Positions 8,539 through 16,632 of a DNA stretch of 64,000 bases are shown piece after piece. The position numbers were made by a program, and so were the translations under genes. This DNA comes from Streptomyces sp. NBC_00663. Its GTDB lineage: Bacteria > Actinomycetota > Actinomycetes > Streptomycetales > Streptomycetaceae. The stretch spans positions 5,704,001 to 5,768,000 of the forward strand of contig NZ_CP109027.1 of NCBI RefSeq assembly GCF_036226885.1, in the 5' to 3' direction. A model generated the notes under the pieces. That model did not search any database and was not told the DNA's origin. It worked only from the letters and a program-made list of their open reading frames with translations. How positions within the stretch are numbered: position 1 is the first letter of the stretch; each line of letters starts with the position of its first letter.

Positions 8539-9011
8539 GCGAGCACCTTTTCTGGAGCCAATGAAGTGTTCGGATGCTTCGAAATATGCGGGAGGGAGCC
8601 GGGATTTGTGAGTGGATGCCCGACTGGTTGCGCATATCGGGTGAACGGGCGGCTGCCGGTTGACGCCGTGCGGGGGTCGGATGTCAGCCGCCAGGACCTG
8701 CTGGCCTTCCTCGCCAAGGGTGGGAAGTAGCGGTGAAACGCGGGGCGTGGCGGTGAACTTGCGGTGAACTGCCGGGGTGGTGGGCGAACTTGCGTTTGCC
8801 TGCCGAATCGGCGGACTTCGTCGAAGTGGTACGAGCGTGTCACGTCCGCGCAGCACCCGCTTAACACGCGTCCGGCACATTAGTGGATGTCGGCAGGGCG
8901 GGAGCGGCTCCCCGCCCCGGCCGGCGCCGAACGTCCAAGGACCTCCGGAGCGGCTCCCGGACCTCCATGGACGCCGGACGTAAGACCTGGCCTGACCCGG
9001 TCGACGTCCCT
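8539..9011. other. Non-coding stretch upstream of the integrase
   Basis: No convincing gene. The first 100 bases have lower GC than the surroundings. Three copies of the octamer GCGGTGAA lie at 8730-8737, 8750-8757 and 8761-8768, with a related GGCGAAC near 8783. An imperfect inverted repeat (14 of 17 bases) spans 8932-8948 and 8957-8973. Either could be an operator or part of an attachment site of the recombinase; neither is proven. The integrase promoter must lie near the left end. Confidence 0.5.
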
Positions 9012-9066
9012 CGCGGGGACCGCCGTCGTCCCGCCCCCCGGTAACGGGGGTGCGGCGGTCCCCGCG
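9012..9066 (-). terminator. Large hairpin between integrase leader and the 9.1-kb membrane gene
   Basis: Perfect 14-bp arms at 9012-9025 and 9053-9066, with a second small C5/G5 hairpin inside the 27-base loop. It sits about 33 bases after the stop of the minus-strand gene at 9099. It is followed on the plus strand by an AT-rich run, so it may act in both directions. Confidence 0.7.
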
Positions 9067-9098
9067 ATATATCTTTTCCGGCCCCTCGGACTGTCCGG

Positions 9099-9542
9099 TC
9101 AGCCTTCCCACTCGCTGTCCTGCTGAGCCTTACGACGTCCGGTGCGCCCACGGAACAGGTCCGGGTTCACCCGCAGGGCCTGGAAGGCGTTCACCCCGAC
9201 GATGCCCACCCAGGTGACCAGCAGGCCAGGGAGGTGGGAGACGCCGGCGCCGATCGCGGAGAGCGGGACGGCGAGGACCAGCGAGACGATGCCGAAGCCG
9301 TACCGCTCGCCCCAGGAGTCCGTCGGACTCGGCCTCCGCGCACCCCGGGCCACCACCATCTGCTGTTCCGCCAGCTGCCGGCGCACCCGGCGCTCCACCG
9401 CGCCGTCGATGCGCTGGTCGACCTTCTCCAGGAAGGAGTCGACCAGCGCCGACTCGTACTCCTCGCCCAGTTCCCTGCGGGCCTGCAAGGTGGCGTCGAG
9501 TTCTTTCTTGAGGTCGGCGTCCCGCGCGTCCATTCCGGTCAT
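9099..9542 (-). CDS. Hypothetical membrane protein with N-terminal coiled coil
   Basis: 147 aa. Residues 4-60 are strongly charged and helical (Lys-Lys-Glu-Leu-Asp-Ala-Thr-Leu-Gln, Leu-Glu-Lys-Val-Asp-Gln-Arg), followed by two hydrophobic segments at about 83-125 and a basic tail. Similar small proteins of unknown function occur in Streptomyces. ATG 9542 and ATG 9533 are both possible starts and neither has a strong ribosome binding site. The frame upstream to 9578 is unlikely to be coding. Confidence 0.65.
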   Translation of the reverse strand: MTGMDARDADLKKELDATLQARRELGEEYESALVDSFLEKVDQRIDGAVERRVRRQLAEQQMVVARGARRPSPTDSWGERYGFGIVSLVLAVPLSAIGAGVSHLPGLLVTWVGIVGVNAFQALRVNPDLFRGRTGRRKAQQDSEWEG

Positions 9543-9652
9543 GCGGTCAAACTTAGGGAGCCACGGCGCCCGCCGCACTGGGGATAGCCCCCGTCTTGGG
9601 CCTCGGGATCTCCGGGAGCACCCCTAGGGACTCCAGCACCCCGAATCCGAGG

Positions 9653-10168
9653 TCAGGGCAGGAGGGAGACGAGCCCGGTGTCGGGGTCGAAGCGGGCCGC
9701 CGCCACCTGGGCCTCCCGGAAGGCGGGGTCGGCCCTGATCGCGTCCCGTACCCAGCGGGTGTGGGTCGTCATCGTGTGCTCGGACCAGTTGCCCGGCAGG
9801 GCGCGGGTGCGGCGGGCGGACGGTGTGATCTCGTCGACCAGGAGCTCCAGATGGCCGGGACCGGGGCGCCGGTGCGCAGATGGTCGAGGGTGGCCGCGAT
9901 CGCCCCGCAGCGCTCGTGGCCGAGCACCAGGACCAGCGGATGCCCAGTTCCTCGACGCCGTACTGGATCGAGCCGAGGACCGCCTCGTCCAGCGTCTGTC
10001 CCGCCGTCGTTGTGCATGGTGGGCGTGGCCGCGGGCGTAGCGCCGGTTGCCGGCGAGCAGTGCGGCCAGGGCCGTGTCGGGGTCGGACGGGTGGCGGTTC
10101 GCGGCGGGGGCGGCGGCCAGTGCACCTACGGCGCCGGCCGCCAGAAAGGCCCTGCGGTTCGAGGCCAT
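9653..10168 (-). pseudogene. Degenerate beta-carbonic anhydrase with internal deletion and frameshifts
   Basis: The remains read through three frames. Frame one from ATG 10168 gives a twin-arginine-like signal (Asn-Arg-Arg-Ala-Phe-Leu) and the family N-terminus up to Tyr-Ala-Arg-Gly-His. After a break near 10010, another frame gives Ala-Gly-Gln-Thr-Leu-Asp-Glu-Ala through Glu-Glu-Leu-Gly-Ile. A one-base loss near 9945 then puts Leu-Val-Leu-Val-Leu-Gly-His-Glu-Arg-Cys-Gly (the second zinc-ligand motif) in a third frame, and another shift near 9860 returns to the first frame for the C-terminus. The first motif, Cys-x-Asp-Ser-Arg, is missing altogether. A working enzyme would convert CO2 and bicarbonate outside the membrane. 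It follows the osmoprotectant operon by 12 bases. Confidence 0.8.
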
Positions 10169-10179
10169 GACGCATCCGG

Positions 10180-11109
10180 TCAGGCCAGCCCGTGCTGCTT
10201 CGCGTACGCGTTCGCCACGTCCTCCGGGTCCTTCTTGTCCTTGTCCACCTGGCGGTTGAGCTCGGTGAGCTGGGCCGTGGTGAGGACGTTGCCGAGGCGG
10301 GCGAGGGCCTTGCGGACGGGGGAGTCGGCGACCCGGTCGGCGATGAGCGGGACGATGTGCTGGCCGGGAATGAGGTTCTTGGGGTCGGTCAGGACCACCC
10401 AGTCGTTGGCCTGGATGTCGGTGTCCGTGGTGAACAGGTTCGCCACGTCCACGTCGCCCTTCTTCAGGGCGCCCTTGACCAGCGGACCGGAGGAGTCCAG
10501 CGACTTGAACTCCTTGAACTCCACGCCGTAGACCTCCTTGAGTCCTACGGCACCCACCTGGCGCTTCTTCACCTCCGGTGCCGCGCCGATCACCAGCTTG
10601 CCGTTCTGCTTCCTCAGGTCGGCGAGGGAGGTGAGGCCGTACTTCCTCGCGGTCTCCTGGGTGACGACGAAGGCGTCCGAGTCCTCCGCCATGCCGTACG
10701 GCAGCACCTGGAGCCCGGTGGGGAGCGCGACGGCGAGGGCGTTCTGCATCGCGCCCTCCTCGGTCGCCGTCGCCTTGGGGTCGAGGTAGTGCAGGAGGGC
10801 GCCCTGGTACTCGGGCAGGAGGTCGATGTCGCCGCCCTTGAGGGCCGGGATGAGGATCTCGCGGGTGCCGAGGTTGGGGCGGACCTTCACCGTCACGCCG
10901 GCCTGCTGAAGGACGGCCGCGTAGAGGTAGCCGAGGACCTGGTTCTCGGTGAAGTTGGCGGTGCCGATGGTGACTCCGTCCTTGCTGGAGCCGCCGCCAC
11001 CGGAGGTGGACCCTTCGCCGTCGAGGGAGGTGATGCCGCCGGCGCAGGCGGTGAGGGCGGGGACGGAGGCCGCTGCGAAGAGGCCGCCGAGGAGAGTGCG
11101 TCGGTTCAT
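10180..11109 (-). CDS. Osmoprotectant (glycine betaine/choline-type) ABC transporter substrate-binding lipoprotein
   Basis: 309 aa. Signal peptide with lipobox Leu-Thr-Ala-Cys (Cys22), then a Gly/Ser linker to residue 43 and an OpuAC-type binding domain with Asn-Phe-Thr-Glu-Asn-Gln and Leu-Leu-Pro-Glu-Tyr-Gln motifs, typical of the ProX/OpuCC/OsmF group. It should be attached to the outer face of the membrane and deliver compatible solutes to the two permeases encoded upstream. Starts 9 bases after the preceding permease gene; last functional gene of the four-gene operon. Confidence 0.9.
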   Translation of the reverse strand: MNRRTLLGGLFAAASVPALTACAGGITSLDGEGSTSGGGGSSKDGVTIGTANFTENQVLGYLYAAVLQQAGVTVKVRPNLGTREILIPALKGGDIDLLPEYQGALLHYLDPKATATEEGAMQNALAVALPTGLQVLPYGMAEDSDAFVVTQETARKYGLTSLADLRKQNGKLVIGAAPEVKKRQVGAVGLKEVYGVEFKEFKSLDSSGPLVKGALKKGDVDVANLFTTDTDIQANDWVVLTDPKNLIPGQHIVPLIADRVADSPVRKALARLGNVLTTAQLTELNRQVDKDKKDPEDVANAYAKQHGLA

Positions 11110-11118
11110 CGAGGGGTC

Positions 11119-11781
11119 CTATGCGGTGCGGTGGCGGAAGAGGAAGCGCTGGAGGCCGGAGAGGGCGAGGTCCAGCACCACGGCGATCGCGGCGACCAGC
11201 ACCGCGCCGCCCAGCACCTGGACGAGGTCGCGCTGGGCCAGGCCGTCGAAGACGTAGCGGCCGAGGCCGCCGAAGGAGACGTACGCGGCGATGGTCGCCG
11301 TGGCGACGACCTGGATGAGCGCGAGGCGCAGGCCGGTCATGATCAGGGGGAGCGCGAGGGGCAGCTCGACCTGGAGCAGGACCTGGTGGCCGCGCATGCC
11401 CTGGCCGCGGGCGGCATCGCGCACGTCCGGGTCGACCGCCGTCATCCCCGCGTAGGTGTTGGTGACGATCGCCGGGACCGCGAGGGCGACCAGGGCGACG
11501 TACACCGGCAGCATCGAAAGGCCGCCGGCCAGGAAGACCAGCACGACCAGGCCGACGGTCGGCAGCGCCCGCCCGAAGGACGCGAGGTTGATGGCGACGA
11601 ACGCGCCCTTGCCGGTGTGGCCGATGAGGAGGCCGAGCGGCAGGCCGATGGCGGCCGCGATGAGGGTGGCCAGGAGCGAGTACTGGAGGTGCTCGGCGAG
11701 GCGGTGGGCGATACCGTCCGGGCCGGACCAGCTCGCGCCGCTGGTCAGCCATGTGCCGAGGTTCTTGAAGAGTTCGAACAT
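11119..11781 (-). CDS. Osmoprotectant ABC transporter permease (second)
   Basis: 220 aa, five or six membrane segments, with the BPD_transp_1 coupling-loop motif Glu-Leu-Pro-Leu-Ala-Leu-Pro-Leu-Ile at about 143-151. Its start codon is one base after the stop of the first permease (TGA-C-ATG), so the two are translationally coupled. Together they should form the heterodimeric channel of an OpuC/ProU-type importer. Confidence 0.9.
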   Translation of the reverse strand: MFELFKNLGTWLTSGASWSGPDGIAHRLAEHLQYSLLATLIAAAIGLPLGLLIGHTGKGAFVAINLASFGRALPTVGLVVLVFLAGGLSMLPVYVALVALAVPAIVTNTYAGMTAVDPDVRDAARGQGMRGHQVLLQVELPLALPLIMTGLRLALIQVVATATIAAYVSFGGLGRYVFDGLAQRDLVQVLGGAVLVAAIAVVLDLALSGLQRFLFRHRTA

Positions 11782-11782
11782 G

Positions 11783-12424
11783 TCAGGCTCGCCTCCTGCG
11801 CCAGGGGGTCAGCACGTACTGGAGGGCGACCAGGAGCGCGTCCGCGACGACCGCGAGCAGGATCGTGAGGACCACGCCCGCGATCACCGGGGTCGGGAAG
11901 TTGCGCTGGAAGCCGTCGGTGAAGAGCTGGCCGAGGCCGCCGTCGCCGATGTAGGTCGCGACCGAGACCAGGGAGATCGACATGACGGTGGCGATCCGGA
12001 CGCCCGCCATGATCACGGGGAGCGCGAGCGGGAACTCGACGGTGAGCAGCGTGCGCAGCGGGCGCGTGCCCATCGCCTTCGCCGCCTCCTTGGTCTTCGC
12101 GGGCACCGAGTCGAGGCCTTCGACGGTGTTCCGGAGCAGGACGACCAGGGTGTAGACGGTCAGGCCGATCACGGTCGTGGTGCGGGTCAGTCCGCTGACC
12201 GGCAGCAGCAGTACGAAGATCGCGATCGACGGGATCGTGAACAGGATGTTCGAGACGCCGAGCAGGAAGCCGCGCAGGGGGCGGATCCGGTGGGCGATCA
12301 CCGCGAGGGGCAGCGAGATCAGTACGCCGAGGAAGACGGCGGTCAGGGCGGCCTGGAGGTGGGAGACGGTGAGGGTGGTGAGTTCGTCGGTGTGGTCGCC
12401 GATCCACGACCAGTCGATGCTCAC
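11783..12424 (-). CDS. Osmoprotectant ABC transporter permease (first)
   Basis: 213 aa with five or six hydrophobic segments and the coupling motif Glu-Phe-Pro-Leu-Ala-Leu-Pro-Val-Ile. GTG 12424 overlaps the ATPase stop as GTGA, which fixes the start; the frame running upstream to 13342 only shadows the ATPase gene. It is homologous to the other permease, so the pair probably arose by duplication. Confidence 0.9.
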   Translation of the reverse strand: MSIDWSWIGDHTDELTTLTVSHLQAALTAVFLGVLISLPLAVIAHRIRPLRGFLLGVSNILFTIPSIAIFVLLLPVSGLTRTTTVIGLTVYTLVVLLRNTVEGLDSVPAKTKEAAKAMGTRPLRTLLTVEFPLALPVIMAGVRIATVMSISLVSVATYIGDGGLGQLFTDGFQRNFPTPVIAGVVLTILLAVVADALLVALQYVLTPWRRRRA

Positions 12425-13455
12425 GCCGCCACCCGGGCTTCCGTGTGCGCCCGGCCCGCGTAGGTGTGGATGTCGTCGCGGGAGGAGACGCCGGTGAGGA
12501 CGCCTGCCGCGTCGACGCGGGCTATCAGGCCGGTGGGGGAGACGAGGGACTCGTTGAGCGCCGACAGCAGGGAATCGTTGTCGGTCAGTGGGCGTACGGG
12601 GATCTCGGCGTCCTTCGACGCCCAGTGGAGGGGCTTGTCCGCCGCGTCGAGGACGAGGGACCACGTACCGCCCTCGGGCGCGGGGCCCTGCGGAACCGCT
12701 GCCAGGGTCGTCAGTGAGAGCAGCTTGAGGCCGCGCTCGGCGCCGAGGAAGTCGGCCACGAAGTCGTCGGCGGGGCGGGCCAGGAGCTCGGCGGGGGAGG
12801 CGCACTGGACGAGGTGGCCGCCGGTGCGGAAGACGGCGATCCGGTCGCCGAGCCGTACCGCTTCGTCGATGTCGTGGGTGACGAAGACGATGGTTTTGCC
12901 CAACTCCTTCTGGAGGCGCAGGAGTTCGTCCTGGAGCTGGGTGCGGACCACCGGGTCGACCGCGCCGAACGGTTCGTCCATGAGGAGCACCGGCGGGTCG
13001 GCGGCGAGCGCGCGGGCCACGCCGACGCGCTGTTGCTGGCCCCCGGAGAGCTGGTGCGGATAGCGTCGGCCGGCGTCCGTGGTGAGGCCGACGGTCTCCA
13101 GCAGCTCGGCCGCGCGGGCGCGGGCCTTCCTGCGGCCGTGGCCGAGGAGCAGGGGCACGGTGGCGATGTTGTCGAGGACCGTGCGGTGCGGGAAGAGGCC
13201 CGACTGCTGGATGACGTATCCGATGGAGCGGCGCAGTTCGGCCGCGTCCTGCCGGGTGACGTCCTTGCCGCCGACCTTGATGGTGCCGGAGGTCGGTTCG
13301 ACCATTCGGTTGATCATTCTGAGGGTGGTCGTCTTGCCGCAACCGGAAGATCCGACGAGGACCGTCACGCCGCCCTCCGGCATCTCCAGGGAGAGATCGT
13401 GGACTGCTGTCGTGCCGTTGGGGAAGCGCTTGTGGACCGCGTCGAACTGGATCAT
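12421..13455 (-). CDS. opuCA: Osmoprotectant ABC transporter ATP-binding protein with C-terminal CBS region
   Basis: 344 aa. Walker A Gly-Ser-Ser-Gly-Cys-Gly-Lys-Thr-Thr at about 35-43, Q-loop, signature Leu-Ser-Gly-Gly-Gln-Gln-Gln-Arg, Walker B Val-Leu-Leu-Met-Asp-Glu-Pro and the switch His in Phe-Val-Thr-His-Asp. After residue 245 there is a divergent CBS-domain region ending in Val-Ser-Ser-Arg-Asp-Asp-Ile. In OpuA/OpuC relatives such domains sense ionic strength and gate uptake. First gene of the operon ATPase-permease-permease-binding protein. A TTGACA-like box on the minus strand (13514-13519) is a candidate -35. Divergent from the lyase-like gene. Confidence 0.9.
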   Translation of the reverse strand: MIQFDAVHKRFPNGTTAVHDLSLEMPEGGVTVLVGSSGCGKTTTLRMINRMVEPTSGTIKVGGKDVTRQDAAELRRSIGYVIQQSGLFPHRTVLDNIATVPLLLGHGRRKARARAAELLETVGLTTDAGRRYPHQLSGGQQQRVGVARALAADPPVLLMDEPFGAVDPVVRTQLQDELLRLQKELGKTIVFVTHDIDEAVRLGDRIAVFRTGGHLVQCASPAELLARPADDFVADFLGAERGLKLLSLTTLAAVPQGPAPEGGTWSLVLDAADKPLHWASKDAEIPVRPLTDNDSLLSALNESLVSPTGLIARVDAAGVLTGVSSRDDIHTYAGRAHTEARVAA

Positions 13456-13597
13456 GAGATGTCCCTTGCCCGGCTGTATAACGTCATGCAGAGTTCTCTG
13501 TAGCTGAATAACTTGTCAACGGGTTGATGTAAATCCGAAGTAACGGATGACCGACGGGCAAGATCGGGTGTCCGGATTGAGGGGAGTTTGGGGCTTT

Positions 13598-15103
13598 ATG
13601 TCGTCTCGGATCGTGGACACGCCTGCGTCTGTGCACACCGGGCTGGTCGTCCTCGACGGGATCGGACTCGGCGTCGCGGACGTCGTGCGCCTCGCCGACG
13701 GGACCGCGCGGCCCGTCCCCGGCACCGAGGGCATGAAGCGGGTGGCCGAGTCCTGGGACGCGGCCCGGCAGATCGCCGCGACCGGACGGGTCTACGGCCG
13801 CTCGACCGGCGTCGGCGCCAACCGGAACGAGCCCGTGCCCACCGAGGCCGCCGCCGAGCACGGCCTCAGACTCCTGCGCAGCCACGCCGGTGCCATCGGC
13901 GAGGAACTCCCCGCCCGGCAGGTGCGCGCGATGCTCGCCGTACGGGCGAACCAGTTGCTGGCGGGCGGCGCGGGGCTGCGGCCCACCGTTGTCACCGCCC
14001 TGTGCGAGGCCCTGGCGGGCGGGGCGTACCCGGTCGTCCACGAGTTCGGCTCAGTGGGCACCGGCGACATCGCGGCGCTGGCCCAGGCGGGCCTCGCGCT
14101 GGCCGGGGAGCACCCCTGGAAAGGCGTCGGACCCGAGCCCCAGCCCCTCGACAACAACGACGCCCTCGCCTTCATCAGCAGCAACGCCCTCGCACTCGGC
14201 CAGTCCGCGCTCGCCCTCGACGAACTGCGCGGCCTCCTTGAGGCCACCCAGGTCGTCGGCGCGCTGTCGCTGCTCGCGGTGGACGGCTCGCACGAGGCCT
14301 ACGCCGCCCCCGTGCACGCCGCCCGCCCGCACCGGGGGAGCGCCGAGGTCGCCCGGCGGATCAGGGGGCTGATCGGGGCGGACGAACGGCCCACCCCACC
14401 CCTCGGCCGCATCCAGGACCCGTACGGCTTCCGCTGCCTGCCCCAGATCCACGGCCCGGCGCACGACGCCGCCGACGCCCTCGAAGCGGTCCTCGCCGTC
14501 GAGCTCAACGCCGCCGCCGAGAACCCCCTGATCAGCCCCGAGGACATGGCCGCCTACCACCACGGCGGCTTCTACCAGGCCCAACTCGCCCTCGCCCTGG
14601 ACCACTTCCGGCTGGCGCTGACCCAGGTGGCCCGGCTGTCGACCTCCCGCCTGTCCACCCTCAACGAGCCCGCCTACACCCGGCTGCGCCCCTTCCTCGC
14701 CGACCCCGAGCCCGCCTCCTCCGGCGTGATGATCCTGGAGTACGCCGCCGGCGCCGCCCTCGGTGATCTGCGGGCCTTCTCCGCCCCCGCGTCGCTCGGG
14801 CACGCTGTACTCTCCCGAGGCGTCGAGGAACAGGCCAGCTTCGCCTCGCTCGCCGCCCGCCAGACCCTGCGGGCGTGCGGCGCGTACCGGCTCGTCGTCG
14901 GCTGCGAACTCGTCGCCGCCGTACGGGCACTGCGCCAGCGCGACCACGGCCCCGACCCGGACCTCCCGGTGGGCCGGGCGCTGGAGCTCGCCTACGCGGT
15001 GCTCGACGACGACCAGGCCGACCGGCCGCTCACGCACGACGTGACGACGGCGGCCCGACTGCTCGACCGGTTCACGGACATCTGGAGGGGGAGCGAGGCA
15101 TGA
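13598..15103 (+). CDS. Histidine/phenylalanine ammonia-lyase family protein with altered MIO triad
   Basis: 501 aa, full HAL/PAL length. Family features: Val-Val-Leu-Asp-Gly start at 17-21, Tyr66-Gly-x-Ser-Thr-Gly-Val-Gly, Gln-Asp-Pro-Tyr-x-Phe-Arg-Cys-Leu-Pro-Gln and a Glu-Glu-Gln-Ala-Ser motif. The residues that normally form the MIO cofactor, Ala-Ser-Gly in Gly-Ser-Val-Gly-Ala-Ser-Gly-Asp, are replaced: here 151-157 read Gly-Ser-Val-Gly-Thr-Gly-Asp, one residue shorter and without the Ser. Canonical lyase activity is therefore doubtful. It is not next to hutU. The following RpiR regulator overlaps it (ATGA). ATG 13547 is an alternative start adding 17 residues; 13598 is closer to the family start. 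Confidence 0.8.
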   Translation: MSSRIVDTPASVHTGLVVLDGIGLGVADVVRLADGTARPVPGTEGMKRVAESWDAARQIAATGRVYGRSTGVGANRNEPVPTEAAAEHGLRLLRSHAGAIGEELPARQVRAMLAVRANQLLAGGAGLRPTVVTALCEALAGGAYPVVHEFGSVGTGDIAALAQAGLALAGEHPWKGVGPEPQPLDNNDALAFISSNALALGQSALALDELRGLLEATQVVGALSLLAVDGSHEAYAAPVHAARPHRGSAEVARRIRGLIGADERPTPPLGRIQDPYGFRCLPQIHGPAHDAADALEAVLAVELNAAAENPLISPEDMAAYHHGGFYQAQLALALDHFRLALTQVARLSTSRLSTLNEPAYTRLRPFLADPEPASSGVMILEYAAGAALGDLRAFSAPASLGHAVLSRGVEEQASFASLAARQTLRACGAYRLVVGCELVAAVRALRQRDHGPDPDLPVGRALELAYAVLDDDQADRPLTHDVTTAARLLDRFTDIWRGSEA

Positions 15104-15951
15104 GCGACAAGGGTGTGGGGGACACTCCCGCGGCACGGCTCCAGGCGCTGTTCGAGGGACACCGGCTCACGCCGACCCAGCGGCGCATCGCGCACAGCAT
15201 GGTGCGGCGCGCCGCCGACGTGCCGTTCCTGTCCAGCGTCGAGCTGGCCGAGCTCGCCGGGGTCAGCCAGCCGTCCGTGACCCGCTTCGCGGTCGCCCTC
15301 GGCTTCGACGGCTACCCCGCCCTGCGCCGCCATCTGCGCGAGGTCGCGCCCGCCGAACAGCCGGCCGACGCGGCGTCCTACAACGAGTACCAGCAGGCCG
15401 TCGAGGCCGAGATCGAGAACCTGAGGCACCTCGCCGAGGTCCTCGCCGACCCGCGGCCCGTGCAGCGCGCCGGACGCGTGCTCGCCGGCTCGCGCCCGCT
15501 GCCGGTCCTCGGACTGCGGGCCGCCGCCTCGCAGGCGTACGGCTTCGCCTACTTCGCCGCCAAGGTCCATCCCGACGTACGGCTGCTGCACGAGGGCGGC
15601 ACGATGGTCCACGACCGGATCGACGCCGCCGTCCGCGCGGGCGCCTCGGCGCTGCTCTGCTTCGCGCTGCCCCGCCATCCCCGGGAGGTCGTGGACGCGC
15701 TCAGCTACGCCAAGGAGGCCGGGCTGACCGTCGTCACCGTCGCCGACTCCGCCTTCGCGCCGGTCGCCAAGGTCTCCGACCTGCTGCTGCCCGCCGCCGT
15801 CGGCACCGGGCTCGCGTTCGACACCGCCTGCGCGCCGATGCTGCTCGGGCGGGTGCTCCTGGAGGCCATGGCCGACGAGCTGCCGGAGGCGCAGGCGCGG
15901 CTTGAGGAGTTCGACGCGAAGGCGGCGGCGCGGGGGCTGTTCGTGGAGTGA
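15100..15951 (+). CDS. RpiR-family transcriptional regulator (HTH plus SIS domain)
   Basis: 283 aa. N-terminal HTH_6 domain (about 10-85; Leu-Thr-Pro-Thr-Gln-Arg-Arg-Ile-Ala then Ser-Gln-Pro-Ser-Val-Thr-Arg-Phe) and C-terminal SIS domain (about 120-260). SIS domains of this family usually bind phosphosugars; some members sense other ligands. Its ATG overlaps the lyase-like stop as ATGA, so the two are cotranslated and the regulator probably controls this operon. That link is inference from position. Confidence 0.9.
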   Translation: MSDKGVGDTPAARLQALFEGHRLTPTQRRIAHSMVRRAADVPFLSSVELAELAGVSQPSVTRFAVALGFDGYPALRRHLREVAPAEQPADAASYNEYQQAVEAEIENLRHLAEVLADPRPVQRAGRVLAGSRPLPVLGLRAAASQAYGFAYFAAKVHPDVRLLHEGGTMVHDRIDAAVRAGASALLCFALPRHPREVVDALSYAKEAGLTVVTVADSAFAPVAKVSDLLLPAAVGTGLAFDTACAPMLLGRVLLEAMADELPEAQARLEEFDAKAAARGLFVE

Positions 15952-16034
15952 CCCCGGTTTTAAGGCTCGTCTCACCTTCGCTCGTTAACCTGCCGGGCCA
16001 TCAGGACTGTGCCGGGAGGACGAGGAGGACGGAC

Positions 16035-16619
16035 GTGTCGCGCGGAGGTCAGGGACTGGCCCGGGTGGCCGTGGTCGTGCGTGCCGGAGCCGCGCCGCTG
16101 TGGTGGGCCGGGGTGTTCGCGGCGGGTGTCGGACTGCTGGTGCCGGGGCTGACCGGGCGCCGGATCGGGGTGATGGCGGGCGCGGCACTGTTCATCGTCG
16201 CCGTGGCCGTCGTGTCGTACCGCCGTCGTAAGCGCTACACCGCACTGAGCCGCGGCGTAGCGCGGGCCGGCAAGCACGATGTGCTCCAGGACCGGGCCGT
16301 GACCGTACGGAACTGGCGGCACGGACACCGCTGGTGGCTGCTCCTCGCCTGGCTGGTGGCGTTCGGCGCCAACTTCGCCGTGCCCGTCGCGGGCGGGCTG
16401 CTGCTCGCCGGGACCGGGGCGGGGCTGCGGCTGAAGGCCGCGTGGCTCGGGCGGCGCGAGCGGGCCGGGGACGCGCTGCTGTGGGTGCGGGTCGACTGGC
16501 TCGACGCGCGCGGCGGACGCCCGGCAGGCAAGGCGGTCAAGGCGTACCGCGGCACGGGCATCGCGGCGGGCGACGCGGCCCCGGGCGGGGCGCGCCGCCG
16601 CACCGCGGCGCTGGTCTGA
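16035..16619 (+). CDS. Hypothetical membrane protein
   Basis: 194 aa. Three or four hydrophobic segments: about 18-38, 45-63 and 103-135. Arg-rich loops lie on the probable cytoplasmic side and the C-terminus is basic. No recognised domain. GTG 16035 has GAGGAGGA 5 bases upstream, which decides the start over frames opening at 15948. It is convergent with the Roadblock operon, 13 bases away. Confidence 0.7.
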   Translation: MSRGGQGLARVAVVVRAGAAPLWWAGVFAAGVGLLVPGLTGRRIGVMAGAALFIVAVAVVSYRRRKRYTALSRGVARAGKHDVLQDRAVTVRNWRHGHRWWLLLAWLVAFGANFAVPVAGGLLLAGTGAGLRLKAAWLGRRERAGDALLWVRVDWLDARGGRPAGKAVKAYRGTGIAAGDAAPGGARRRTAALV

Positions 16620-16632
16620 GCGGCGTGCGCCG

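Noticed and set aside
8932..8973. Imperfect inverted repeat as the integrase attachment site
   Set aside because: No matching copy was found at the other side of the gene, so there is no attL/attR pair; recorded only as a possibility.
8538..9111. N-terminal extension of the integrase to 9111
   Set aside because: Residues are Arg/Pro/Gly-rich and unlike recombinases, and they cover a strong hairpin. ATG 8538 has a ribosome binding site.
9653..11752. 699-codon minus-strand open frame across the osmoprotectant genes
   Set aside because: Only its 3' third matches a real (pseudo)gene, the carbonic anhydrase. The rest is a shifted frame of the binding protein and permease genes with Arg/Pro-rich nonsense.
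10192..11868. 558-codon plus-strand frame opposite the ABC operon
   Set aside because: Antisense shadow; coding assigned to the minus strand by lipobox, permease motifs and operon overlaps.
12421..13342. N-terminal extension of the first osmoprotectant permease over the ATPase gene
   Set aside because: The GTGA overlap gives a natural start at 12424; the upstream frame only shadows the ATPase.
13598..15103. Calling the lyase-like gene hutH
   Set aside because: The MIO triad is altered, it is outside the hut operon, and it is paired with an RpiR regulator.
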